Positions 9,621 to 20,275 of a stretch of 23,418 bases of DNA are shown here, in pieces. The notes below the pieces were generated by a model. The model was given only the letters and a program-made list of their open reading frames with translations. It ran no database searches and was not told where the DNA came from. The translations under genes and the position numbers were made by a program. Source of the DNA: Tetmemena sp. SeJ-2015 (taxonomy: Eukaryota; Ciliophora; Spirotrichea; Sporadotrichida; Oxytrichidae); NCBI GenBank assembly GCA_027382625.1, contig JAJKFJ010020881.1, forward strand, positions 1-23,418. Reading direction: 5' to 3'. Position 1 is the stretch's first letter. Each line of letters starts with the position of its first letter.

Positions 9621-12559
9621 ATAATTCAAATATAGATAATTTAAAAATCTTTTCATAAATAATTAATCTCGCTATTTAGTGATGTTTTAATTTTAAATTT
9701 CATACAAAAAAAGAGATAAAATTAAAATAATAGATATTCTTGAGAAAATTTATGAAAAATAAAATTTTTAAATTAAATGAGTTATATAATTTAAAATGCA
9801 GAGACTTATGTAAGGGTCCATTTGCTGCATGAACACGTATATATTAAATAATATTTTTCTATCTTAATTTAATGCCAAGTGAAATATTCTAAATAAAATC
9901 AATATATAATATGCTATAACTTTCATCTATTATTAAAGCCTTAAATGAGATTTTTAATCGATGCATGTGCTGTGGAATGATTAAAATTAGACTTAATTAA
10001 AAATGAGAGGTCCATTTTATGTTTTAAGTTTAGGAAGAAAAAGATAGATTTACATTTATTAATTAACACAAAAATATGTTGTCAAGATAGGCTGAATATC
10101 TGAAAACATTTATTATTCTTTTAAATTAAAGAAGTAAAATTTTAATGACTTGCATGATTTTTAATCTTTTCATTTTACTCTTATCAATTTATTCCAGATG
10201 TGGTAATTAATCATTCTATCATCTTTTAAATCATTGCTTATAAAAAAATGATTATGTTTTTACTATTTTTAAGTTCAAATGATGATGACCAATTTATCTA
10301 TTTCTTAGTGTTTATTTTAAAATAAAATGCTATAATTTGAGAATAATTTTAAATTGTTCTAAATTATTTAGCTTATCTTTTCTGATTTTTTTTATTTTTA
10401 TTTTTGAGTATTTAGCGCATTTTCTTTGAATTAATTTACTTTAAACGAGCTTAATTAAGGTGAAATCATTATATTGATCATAGTTAAGCTTTTGATATCC
10501 TTTTGTTCCACCCTTTACATAGAAAAAACATACAAATTAAATATGAGTTTGTGGAAATTATTATAATAATTATATCTTAAAATTTTATTTTTTATAAAAA
10601 TTGATAATATTGTTTTCTTTTTATAATTAAAATTTTATTATCTAAATGAATTTGCTCTGTAAAAGAGCGAATAATAAATCATGCTTAAATTTAAGGAATA
10701 TTTCTCCATAAAAGTTTTCTTCACATTTAATAAATTTAAATAAATAATGGTCCTTAATTTTCATTTTGAAAGAATTAAGCCAATATCTTGAACAAATTTT
10801 CTTATGCTTCTTAATTTACACTAAAACTAATATAGTGACTAACTTTCAAATTACTTCATATTATTTTTAATTTAAAAGATTTTTCAAAAATTTGCAACAA
10901 AAACTCAAATATAATACTTCTAATTTTTCAAACTAACAATTCTTATTAAATAAATAAATAGAAAGTCTTTTCCCCTGAATATACAATGGCAACTTCTGGA
11001 AGAAGAAGTCTTTTTTCCTCATGCTTTATTAAAGCCTAAAAAAAGTTTTATTCAATATATGCAAGCAAGAAATTTATCTGAAATTTTTGGTGGCTGGAAA
11101 AAAGAAACCAAATTCAAACTAACTTAGATTGAGACCTACATTCATAATACTGTGGTGAGAAAAGGTCTTTTCTAAAAGAGAAGAAGTATTCGTCAATTAT
11201 TCTTGATAGACAAATTTAATTAGAAAATTAAAATCTAGGACAATTGAAACGGTACCAAGTTGAAAATCAGACAAGAAAAAAAACACACGCAGCTTTTTTA
11301 AACTGCTTGCTCATTGCTGCAAATCTATCTAATTTAGTAATCAGTCGATTAGAGATTTTTACTTTATATGCAAATGTCAATTAATTCATAGGGATTAATT
11401 AATTTATTCGTGAGCGGTCACTTTCGTCACCCCTTACCTTCGAAATTGGAATGGATCAATATAAGATCATACACAAGGAGCTATCAGATTATTTTATTAA
11501 CCGGTTTTCTTGCTAGACAAAATTTTAGAAGATTTTGGTCCTTGGCACTCAGGGAGATTGGTGAAGGGATTTTCACATACTAAAGATCATGGTGGTATAT
11601 AGGAAATATTTGGTTTTATATACCTAAGATTGCTTTTACTAATTTCGAAACTATTATAATAATTATTGATAGTCTTGAAGTCTATTTATTGAGGAACCAA
11701 ATAAAAAAATTAAATAAAATGAAATACTGATTAAATTTCAAAGTAAATATTAAGAAAAAATCTTTAAGCTTCTTTATAATTTCTTACCTTGAATGAATTT
11801 ATATATTTTTTTTTATAATGAAACATTCAATATATTTTAGTAACAAAATCACCATTTAAATAAAGTGCTTTTTTAATTCTCAATATATTAGTTAATTTAA
11901 ACTTCAATTAAAGTACTTCTTGCTCAAGCTATTGGCAGATTGTAGAGCAATTCAGGCTTTATTTAGTTTTTAGGAAAATGTTTTAATTAGTTCAAATTAA
12001 GATACCTAGATAAAGAGATTCTTTTAAAAACCAATTATTTTTTGTGAAATTTAGTTCATCATTTTTAAATTAAAAATGACAAATTGAGTGCTAAATATTT
12101 TATATTATTTATTTATATTTTAAATTTCAAATTAGCTGTAATAGATCGCCAGTTGAACTTGTTTAATCTAAAAAATATGTTTTTATATTTTTATTAAACT
12201 ATTAAATTAAAACAGATGGTTGGTTAAAATAATTGAGGGGTTTTAAACATGGAAATAATTAAAAAAGCTTATTCAATCTGCTACTGTAATTGTGATTGTC
12301 AATTTAAAAAATATAAAGGGTTTTTATCTTTTTTGCGCAAAAAATTTGCAATTCCATAACTGCCAAAACTCATTTTAATATAATAGGGAAAGCTATGAAT
12401 GAGGCATTCAGAGAAAGAAATATTTAAGAGTTAAGATGGCATTAAGACCTTGTATAAGATATTTATCTACAAAAGTTTAATTATTTTTAAAAAAGAGTTC
12501 AACTTCAAAGACTAGATCTTATTTAAAAAGAATTCCTGCCAATAACTATAGCAGAAAAA
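9621..12559. other. AT-rich gene-free stretch
   Basis: Nearly 3 kb of AT-rich DNA. Patches around 10,980-11,180 and 11,400-11,580 are a little richer in G and C but are broken by stops, including TGA, and show no recognisable domain, tRNA or repeat. Confidence 0.55.
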
Positions 12560-13030
12560 TTTAAAATTTTGGAAAAATTTTTTAAGCCGGCCAATTTTTT
12601 CAAAAAAATAAATTTTTGGGAATTTTTAAAAAAATTAAAAACATAAAAAATAAAAATTTTAAAAAATAAAAATTCCCCCCCAAAAAAATTAAAATTTTGG
12701 AAATTAAAAAAAAAGCAATACATTTTAAAAATTTAAATTTTTTTTAAAATTTTTAAAAAAATTTAAATTTTCAGTTTTTAATTTTTTGGGAACTTAACCC
12801 CGGGAATTTTAAAAATTAAAATGAACTCAAAAATTTTAAATTTTTAATATTTTAAATTAAAAAAAAAAAAATTAAAAAATTTTTTTTTTTTTCAATATTC
12901 TATTCTATTTTTCCTTTTAAAAATTATTGTATTTCTTAAAAAACCAAATAAATTTAAAAAATTTTTTTAATTTAATTCCAAAATGGTTTGGAAAAATTTT
13001 AAACGAATTTTTTTTAAAAAAATTAAAAAT
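12560..13030. other. homopolymer-inflated, low-complexity block
   Basis: Almost every base occurs in runs: A and T runs of 4-10, but also C8 in AATTCCCCCCCC and clusters such as CCCCGGG and TTGGG. The neighbouring AT-rich DNA is less uniform. The pattern fits either a true low-complexity tract or an unpolished long-read segment with expanded homopolymers. The 66-codon minus-strand ORF here (12,523-12,723) is an artefact of the A/T runs. Confidence 0.6.
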
Positions 13031-13189
13031 CATTAGAGTATTAATTCTGTAATTTGAAACATTCCTCACTCTTTAACTATTTAAGCAAGAGATGGAGGTT
13101 TAGAATTTTAATCTACAAACTATTGAATAACTAAACATTATTAAAATTTAGGAGTTTAGGAATTTAATCTTTCTCATTATTCCTTGGAA

Positions 13190-13477
13190 AATTTAACCTC
13201 CATTTTTGCTCTTTGTTGACCCGAACATTCTAAGACAAGGGATCATTAATTTATGGTTAAGAGATCCAACTCGAGAGTCGCATTTTTCTAGTACGGCTTC
13301 ATGCTCACAAGATCCTTCAGTTAAATACTATAAACTTCACTTATAAATTATTTAATTAGATTGCCAGCAGCGAGGTAAACACAAAGAGTAAAGGAAATGA
13401 GTAATGGCCGCTGAATCTCCCAATCAAAATGATTTTGGGGTTACATCATAGGTCCTATATTTTAACTTTATAATTTA
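13190..13477 (+). repeat. dispersed repeat, copy 3
   Basis: This GC-richer patch carries AGTAATGG at 13400-13407, followed by CTGAATCTCCC, GATTTTGGGG and an ending CCTATATTTTAACTTTATAATTT that resembles the end of copy 1. Upstream, TCTAGTACGGCTTCATGCTC is loosely like TCTCGTACAGTTACGGGACT in copy 1. One plus-strand frame is open for ~60 codons in the TAR=Gln code before TGA. Since the other copies do not preserve such a frame, I treat it as repeat rather than gene. Confidence 0.45.
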
Positions 13478-16400
13478 AAAAATAATCTTAATTCTAAAAT
13501 GATTTTTGAATTAGAAATATTTCTTTAAAGACAAATACTCTTTTGAAAATGTATTGATATTGCAAACCCTGTACTAATTAAATTTCACAGTGTACTATTT
13601 ATTAATAATTGGATATCAATTCTCCTCTCTTAGAAAAGAGGTTATGAAAAAATACTATCTATTTTAATATTTTTATATGCATGTCTTTTTGTTTGCTCTT
13701 TGACTAGTATTGCTAATTATTTTTATTACCCACCGAGGATATTTTACAAAATTAAGCTCTAAGAAAATTGAATACGAATAAATTAATGGATAAATGTAAA
13801 GTATTCTTAACATGCATTAATAAATGAATTTACAAAATAACATATTTCTTAATCAGAATATAATTAGATTCTTTTCTCTTATTAAAGTTCTACTTAATGA
13901 TTTAAATTTAGGGTCAAATTTAGTAAAAAATATTTTGAGGATTATTACTTTAAAATTATGGCTTGAATCACATTATATTTTTCTAAATTACCCAAAGATA
14001 TAAGTTGCTTATTTATTTTTGCATCATCATTTTTTATTTTTAATTACAACCTATAAATAAAGCTTGCACTGAATAAATCCAGCTATTAGGATGATGATGA
14101 GTTAAAGTATGTTAAGGGTTATGTTTTAGTATCGAAGCTTCATGGTGGTTGCCTCCAAAACTTTTAGACTTTAAAGATTTTGTATTTATCAAATAAAATT
14201 GTGAGAAAAAAAATGCAAAATAAAATTGCTAAGATCATTTCAAAATTGTATTTCAAAGAGTATTTAAATAATAAAGAATATATGCAATTCTAATTTCCAA
14301 TTTTATTTTTTTACTTAGTTTAAAATAATTTCAATTTAATAATTTGTGGATATCAAATCTTGCAATAATTAATTGTGGAATTAATATTTAAAAAGTATAA
14401 ATAAAGTTTTTGTTTATTATTCTTATAAATTAAAAAATAAATAGAAGAGTTCATCATTTTTAATTTAAAATCTATCCTCTTATTTTATATTATAATTTAA
14501 AATTTTTATTTCATTAAATGTACTCATTATAAAATTAATTATTATAGCAGAGATTTATATTTTTACTCTTCTAAAAAATCACTAGATCATATTTATATTT
14601 TCCTATATAATTTTTACAATAAAATAATTTTCGTTATCAAAATAAGAGAATTCAAGATTGAACCAGAAATTATTAATTAAAAAATTTGGAAAGTATGTAA
14701 AAATCTCTATAGAATAGTATGTATATTCTCAGAATTTAAAGAGTAGATTCTAAACTTTTTTAAAAAAATTAAATGGAAAAATAAACTTCACTCTACAAAA
14801 TATAATGATTAAAGATATATTTCTGTATTAATTGAGGATAGAAAGCGTTGATTAAATAGGCAAGCGATTAAAATAGTGAGAAAAAGACACTGCTTAATTT
14901 AAAAGTTAAAACTACTAAATTAAATAGTGAGAAAAGGGCATTTAATCACAAGAATTTATTATAGCCAAAAATCATTATTAATTTGACAAAATAACTTATT
15001 AATTATATAGTACTACCTTCACACAATAATCTTGAACAAAATTTATAACGAAAGGCTTATTTAAAATAAACTTGAGACATATTTTTAAAAACAGTTGAGA
15101 GAACTTTAATTAAAGAAAATTATTTTACTTAAATATTGTAATGTTCATAAATATAAAATTTAGCGAAATAGCATAAGAATAGCTAATAACTGTTTAAAAT
15201 AAGAAAATTAATTCAAATTATTTTTTAATAGCAAATTTTGTCATTTTAAAAGCTTATTATTTATCATTTTTTGTATTCCCCTCAAATTACAAGCAGAAAT
15301 ATTTTTCTCGTTCATTATAACTCTACCTTCAATTCTTAAGTGATTTTTCCTTTCTTTACAATCGAGCAATTTCTTACAATAAAAATTCATAAGCATAATA
15401 TAATAATTTAAGCTGTAGAAATGGATTTGCCTCCTTAATAGAGTTGGTAAATCCAAAGTGAGAATCCTCTTCTGTAAAAGAAGTGTTTGATGGCCAATTT
15501 CTTGAAAATTTATTTCATCTATATACTGGCGCCATTTCAGTTAGAATTTAGCTTGCTCTTAAATCTAATTACTCAATTTAAGGAATTTATTACAAACCAC
15601 TTTCTTATTTTTCTTATTGGAGATTATAAATCTTCTTGAGCAACCTTTTAGAAAAAGGAGCTTTCTCAAAAAATAATAAAAAGCACTCCTTTAAAGAGCA
15701 TGCATTTAATTTTAGAGCGTTGCTATTTGTATTACTGTTTAATTTAAATATAAAAAAATCAATTTAATGGAAAAGCAAGTTTTAAACTAAAATTAACTTA
15801 AGGGAGATTTCAAAATGGGAAAATAAAAGGTCTGAAGATTAAAGCTCTCAAATTTGAATTAATTAATATTTAAGAGTAAATATGCAAATATTATAATAAA
15901 AGGAATAATATCAAAGGTATGTACAAGATTATACTTTATTCTTCAATTAATTTAAAACCTTTATTTCGACAAATCCATTATTTTTTTAAATTATCTGAAT
16001 TTGAGGAGAGTCTTTATAGTTAATAAATATAGGCACGATTGTTTTTTTGAATAATTTTATATCATCAGATTTTAACGATCAGGTTGAATATTAGTTTTTA
16101 ATTTTTATTTTAAATTTTAATTAAATTAACTCAATATCTTTTAAATAGTTGATATAGCAAGGCTTAATTTTTTGATGAGTGGGTAATATTGGTATGTAAA
16201 ATAGTTTGCTCTATTTATTTAATGATTTTATTATCGGAATTTTACCTTTTTGAATAATTTATAAATTAAACAAAGAATTTAAAAAGCTAAATGCATATTT
16301 AATTTTTTGATTTGCAACAAAGGGAAAAAAGTTAATAAAATCTACAGGGGTGGAAACCATTCCTGGACGTTAAATTAAAAAATATCATGAACTTAAAACT

Positions 16401-16545
16401 CTCTTTTTAGTTTATATAAAAGTCGATTAAAAAGTGTAATAAAGTTAAATAGAGGTATAATTAAATCCTTATTGAACAAAAATTGATATTCTTCAAGGAA
16501 ATCTAATAATCATTCGAATATTTTCGTCTATTCTTAAGAAATTGA
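13478..16545. other. AT-rich gene-free stretch
   Basis: About 3 kb of AT-rich DNA. No gene, RNA or repeat recognised. A patch at about 15,440-15,540 and a short one at 16,340-16,370 are less AT-rich but too short to interpret. A frame from ATG 16387 shares the frame of gene 1 but stops at TGA 16543; it is AT-rich and unlike the gene that follows. Confidence 0.55.
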
Positions 16546-18060
16546 AAAAAATGCACTGAAGTAGATAGTGCTAGAGTGTATGAAGAAGAGAAAAAGCACT
16601 TCGATAGTCTTTCAGAGAAGGACCGCCTTTACTATTAAGCTTCAAGGCTTGCAGGTAACAAGGCACTAGATGAGTTAGTCTCTGACAAGAACACATGGTG
16701 GGGTAGAATTATGTCCATGTCAGAGGATGATTATTTGTTTGTCCATCTTTAACTTTCAAAGCTATTTAATGAAGATGATATTGAGAACTTGCCTGATGAA
16801 ATTATGAAGAAGTACCAGTCAATTATCATCAAGGGAGAGGAAGTGCAGTTGGACATGAACTTCATTGAAAACCAGGCTAAAGAGGAGAGATGGAAATTCG
16901 TCCGCAACCAAAGAGAAATCCAAACTCAGGAGTAGAAGGATTAAGTTAAGAGAGAACAAGACATAGCGGCTTCTGAAAAAGGACAGGAGCGCATTTACGG
17001 ATACGCTAAGGACAACTACATGATGAGGCAGCCTCGTTTCGACCTCACGAAACACTCTTACAACTTCGAGCAGTTCAAGGAATACACTCGTCTCTATGAG
17101 GAGGCTTGGCGCAAGGACAGATCACAACTCACTAAGTTCTACAAGTTGGTCAACTATGTCAGAGCTAACCCTAACTGCAAAGACACAGCTGCAGTCAACT
17201 TCAAGAAGAGGTATCTCGTAGACCTGATTGAGGTACCTGAGGAGTTTAAGAATGAAACCACTGAAAATCTAGATGAGATCCTTCAGAGAGACAGAAGAGC
17301 CCGCAGACCTTCACTAAGAGCTAAGTCGAGAATCGACATGAGCAAGTATGATGCTTGGAGGAACTTCGACCGTGAGGTCTTGATTGGAGATTCCAAGCAG
17401 CAATGCATTCGCAAGATTAAACTTTCCCCTGCCTCTCTTGTGAAAGCCTTCGGCCTGCCCCAGCACTCGTCTATGGGATTTGATATCTCAGGCATGTATC
17501 ACTTCGAAGATAGCAACTTGGACTGCTTTACCCTGCATGACTACAAGCAAACTACTAACTATCATGGACCAAACAGGGAAGATGAGTACTATGAGAAGCA
17601 ACTCAAGAAGCCTCCTCACAAGAGAGACAAGCGCTGGCCATCTGCCCAGGAATTCTGGACATCCACTGAGCCAATCGACTTCCGCCTCCACTGCACCAAC
17701 TTGGCTGATTGGGTGAAGTTTAGAATCTGGTTGCGCCGCCAAATTCAAGCTGCTGAGGTAAAGCTCCTCAACTTCGACTAAGAGTGCTTGGCTAAGCACG
17801 GCAACGATTTCGACATTTGCCTAGGAGACTATAACCAAAAGGGCAAGGTTAATCACGACAATATTGCAGCTTTCAAATACGATTTCACTATGTTCATGAC
17901 CCCTGAGGAGATCAAGAAGCTTCCCAAGGAGCAATAGATCGAGCCACTAATTCCACCCATATCGTTCGACTTCTCTAAGGCAGAGCGCGTTTATATCACT
18001 AGAGAGGAGATCATAAGAAGAGAGCAAGAGTTGGCAGAGCAGATGAGAAGGATAGAATGA
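16546..18060 (+). CDS. gene 1: unknown protein, 5' end missing
   Basis: About 500 codons in one frame ending at TGA 18058-18060. Six in-frame TAA/TAG codons (16636, 16750, 16933, 16942, 17779, 17935) must be Gln for the frame to continue; the sequence is coding-like on both sides of each. Coding quality starts near 16,560, but the previous in-frame stop is TGA 16543 and the first ATG is 16711, inside coding sequence. The true N terminus is therefore supplied by an upstream exon or gene segment not identified here. The product is hydrophilic. A charged, probably helical part lies around codons 110-145, and the C-terminal half has an aromatic-rich block with GFDISGMYHFE, FTLHDYKQTTNYHG and a later WVKFRIWLRRQI. 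There is no signal peptide or membrane segment. I do not recognise the family. Codons are much richer in C/G at the third position than in gene 3. A 253-codon standard-code ORF at 17020-17781 is only part of this gene. Confidence 0.85.
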
Positions 18061-18472
18061 GAAAGCGGAATGGAAAAATCAAGGATGCCAAAGCAAATAG
18101 TGTTTTAGTAGTGCTATCTATATTTGATAATTAGCTTAAACTTATTTAAACTTAAATTTAAACACTCAATTGAAAAGAGAAAAATAGAGAGAGAGAAAAT
18201 TATACTCTCAAGAAATAGTAAGAGCTTAGCAAAGGAGCTATGGGTGAGAAGTTTTGATAGCAATTAAAGATATAAGCAGCTCTTATTTATATATTTATTC
18301 TTATTGTTTATGGGTCAGTTGTTATTGTTGTTGTAATGGCAAGACTTAATAATTTATCAGCGAGGCTACTACTCTTATAGTCACCCGTTAATAAATACTC
18401 TTCTTAAAAGTTAGAACTCGCTAGCTGGTTTCTATTTACTTCTCTTACTTTTAGTTTTAATAGACATGCAGA
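18061..18472. other. convergent intergenic spacer
   Basis: About 410 bases between the stops of gene 1 (+) and gene 2 (-). It is AT-rich and presumably holds both 3' untranslated regions. No conserved polyadenylation motif, telomeric repeat or hairpin terminator was found. Confidence 0.5.
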
Positions 18473-19954
18473 TCATTTAACGCTCAAACTTTCGACATAT
18501 ACCAGGGGATATAAATGGAACTGCAAAGAGCTTGCTGAATCCTCAACTGCCTTCAAAGCTTCTTTGGGGTAGTAGGATGATCGCCTTATAAAGTAACTGC
18601 GGTCATATACCTCAACAAATGCTCATTCACTGCTTCTGATCATTTTAAAATTCACTCATTCTCTAATCCAACGATAATATTTTCTCATGCTGTTGAGAGC
18701 CCTGATTTTATTGAAGCTGCTGCTGAAGGAGTTGCTGTTGGTAAGAGGGAACAAACATAGCAATTATAATATTAAGTCTATCTATCTCATCAGAGTTTGG
18801 ATAATATTTTTCTTGTAGATGACAGTTTGGGTTCCCTTCTTATAAGCGGGTTTAGTTTCTCCACTAGCCTCCTGCTTCTCCCTCTCTTCTTCCCTCTCCT
18901 TCTTAATTCTCTCTCTTTCCTCCTGCTGCTTCTGTCTCCTCTCAATCTACTCCTGCCTTCTCTGCTCCCTCTCAAGACGGCGCTGCTCTTTCTCCTGCTG
19001 AATCTGCTTTATCTTTGCCTGTTGTCTGCGCTTGCGCTCGATCTCAAGAGTCTTCTTCTTGCGCTCCTGCTACTTTTGCTCTTTGGTGAGAGTTTGGTGC
19101 CATTCGAAGGCGGGGATGCCCTTATACTTGTCTTCAACCTCATATACGCTCAGGTACTCGTCTACCTTATCTTCTTCGAAGTCGAAATCAACGCAGATCT
19201 TGTGGATGTCCTCGGCCTAAAAGTGAATATTGGTAAGTATACGATTTGGAATAGGGAGGAAGGGATCTAGAATATTCCTTGTAATAGAGAGGAATTATGG
19301 TGTCCATCATACATTCAAATTGCATATGCTGATATTAAATTAAACTATCATGGGAATTTCGAAGCAACAAATACTCTTTTAAGCTTTAAGATTGCCCTCA
19401 GAATATATCAGTTAATACTATATTCCTTTCGCCAGCTGCTGTTACTGCAGGTGCACGGAGACGAAGAATCTGAACTTACCTTGAAGATGGGATAGAAACG
19501 CTTATACTGCTTTTGCTTGGATTGAACGAAGGCAGTTTGCTCCTCAGTGAGTCTCTCCTCATCATCGTCCTCCTCGTCTTCAGCGACATCGGAGTAGTAC
19601 TCTTGCTTCTGCTCCTCCTTTTTGTAATGCTGCTGTCTGGAGCCGTAGTACTGATCGTCTCTGTATTCCCTATCGCCACCTGCTGTGGTTCTCTGGGCGT
19701 AGTAGTTGCCGCCTCTCTGGTAGTCGCTGCGGTAATTGCGGTCATTTTCGTATCCGACCTCATTGCTATAGTTGCCATTTGAATAGCCTCCCTCATTCAC
19801 ACTCTATAACTTATGATTGATTAGAGTATGCATTATGCTTTAGATTGTCTATTCTTCTTTGGTAGCCTCCTCTGTAGTTATTGGATCTGTAGCCACCTCT
19901 CTTCTCAGTGTAGGAACGGTTGTAGCCGCCTCTATTCTCGCTGTAGTTAAACAT
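18473..19954 (-). CDS. gene 2: RGG/coiled-coil protein, interrupted
   Basis: The start is the ATG at 19954-19952 (MFNYSENRGGYNRSY). The N terminus repeats RGGY/GGY units, then NYR and DYQRGGNYY, typical of RNA-binding low-complexity proteins. An acidic stretch (AEDEEDDDEE) follows, then a helical part (EEDKVDEYL, loosely UBA/CUE-like, not assigned), then a long E/K/R/Q coiled coil, and finally a Q-rich tail (SYQQQLLQQQLQQNQG). In-frame TAG codons in the coil read as Gln. My model joins 19954-19863, 19783-19480 (with the shared 8 bases), 19216-18824, 18785-18656 and 18621-18473, ending in TGA, about 355 residues. The 263-base intron with GTAAGT is well supported. The interruption near 19,784-19,870 and the two short C-terminal ones (38 and 34 bases) are inferred from frame continuity. 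An RNA-associated role is a guess from composition only. It diverges from gene 3. Confidence 0.7.
18622..18655 (-). other. candidate 34-base intron, gene 2
   Basis: A GTGAAT...AATGAG segment of 34 bases in phase 1 joins the Q-rich frame (EKILSLDQRM) to a final coding-like frame (FVEVYDRSYFIRR...YVESLSVK) that ends in TGA at 18475-18473. The splice sites are weak, and a 7-base repeat GAATGAG flanks it at a spacing of 33, which would not shift frame. Confidence 0.35.
18673..18810 (-). repeat. 11-base direct repeat in gene 2 tail
   Basis: GATAATATTTT (plus strand) occurs at 18673-18683 and 18800-18810, spaced 127. If it were an elimination pointer, joining would give ...YKKNII followed by VGLENE and TGA, an alternative short end for gene 2. 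The segment that would be lost is not especially AT-rich and includes the Q-rich tail, so I favour the spliced model. Confidence 0.3.
18786..18823 (-). other. candidate 38-base intron, gene 2
   Basis: The coiled-coil frame runs ...KKGTQT and then loses quality, while the frame two bases over becomes protein-like (IDRLNIIIAMFVPSYQQQ). A GTCATC...GATGAG segment of 38 bases makes exactly this shift in phase 0. Its donor is non-consensus. A 7-base direct repeat CCAAACT also brackets most of it, but its spacing of 30 would not change frame. Confidence 0.35.
19217..19479 (-). other. 263-base intron in gene 2
   Basis: On the minus strand the exon ending TTCAAG is followed by GTAAGT, and the next exon (GCCGAGGACATC) is preceded by TTCACTTTTAG. 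Splicing keeps phase 0 and joins two frames that each look coding. It is long compared with the other introns here. The interior is partly AT-rich and could hide a further germline insertion. Confidence 0.75.
19784..19870 (-). repeat. direct repeat around frame break (candidate IES)
   Basis: On the minus strand GGAGGCTA occurs at 19870-19863 and again at 19791-19784. Reading straight through hits a TGA. Removing one copy plus the 71 bases between restores a continuous GGY-rich frame (...SNNYRGGYSNGNYSNE...). This is how a ciliate internal eliminated sequence with an 8-base pointer would look. Two cautions apply: GGAGGCTA encodes a GGY motif that the protein repeats anyway, and introns starting GTTATAG or GTGGCT would also restore frame, though with poor splice sites. 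Confidence 0.45.
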
Positions 19955-20275
19955 ATATTAAGAATAAGGGGAGAGTTTCCACGGGGTCTGTACTCTTAGT
20001 GGGTGGTGTCTTGCTGCTGACTCGATGATTACATTTTGTATTTAAACAATTCAAATATATTATTATAGCTCCACTCTCTCACTCACTACTTATTAAATTC
20101 ACTCTTAATAATCTCAGGATAATAAATACTTAGCAATATACCTGTCAATCAAGGAAAGTCAATTAATTATTTAATGAGTAAGAGTATTATAAATCACAGA
20201 AGTAGAAGCAATTAATTTCACTAAGTTAGTTAGTTAGGATTTAAATTTAAATTACATATTTTAAATAATCACAAA
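19955..20275. promoter_or_regulatory. divergent promoter region, genes 2 and 3
   Basis: The 321 bases between the two start codons hold 5' untranslated regions and presumably both promoters. The sequence is AT-rich. Several TATA-like runs occur (for example TATTATAAATC near 20,186-20,196), but none can be singled out. The first ~80 bases next to gene 2 are less AT-rich. Shared regulation of the two genes is possible. Confidence 0.45.

Noticed and set aside
9260..9740. Long TGA-free plus frame in repeat copy 2
   Set aside because: Open mainly because TAA/TAG are not stops; the peptide is irregular and runs on into AT-rich DNA without an end typical of a gene.
17283..17799. ORFs on the minus strand and in other plus frames inside gene 1
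   Set aside because: They overlap a long, well-supported frame and have no protein-like features of their own; they are shadows of gene 1.
18797..19270. 157-codon leucine-rich plus-strand ORF that could look like a membrane protein
   Set aside because: It is the antisense of the E/K/R/Q coiled coil of gene 2; CTC/CTT-rich antisense of GAG/AAG codons gives artificial leucine runs.
19513..19782. Hydrophobic 89-codon plus-strand ORF
   Set aside because: Antisense of the RGG/acidic part of gene 2, which has a good start, in-frame exons and an intron.
19476..19796. Minus-strand ORF rich in T, R and S
   Set aside because: Out-of-frame reading of gene 2 exon 1; the GGY/NYR/DEED frame is far more coherent.
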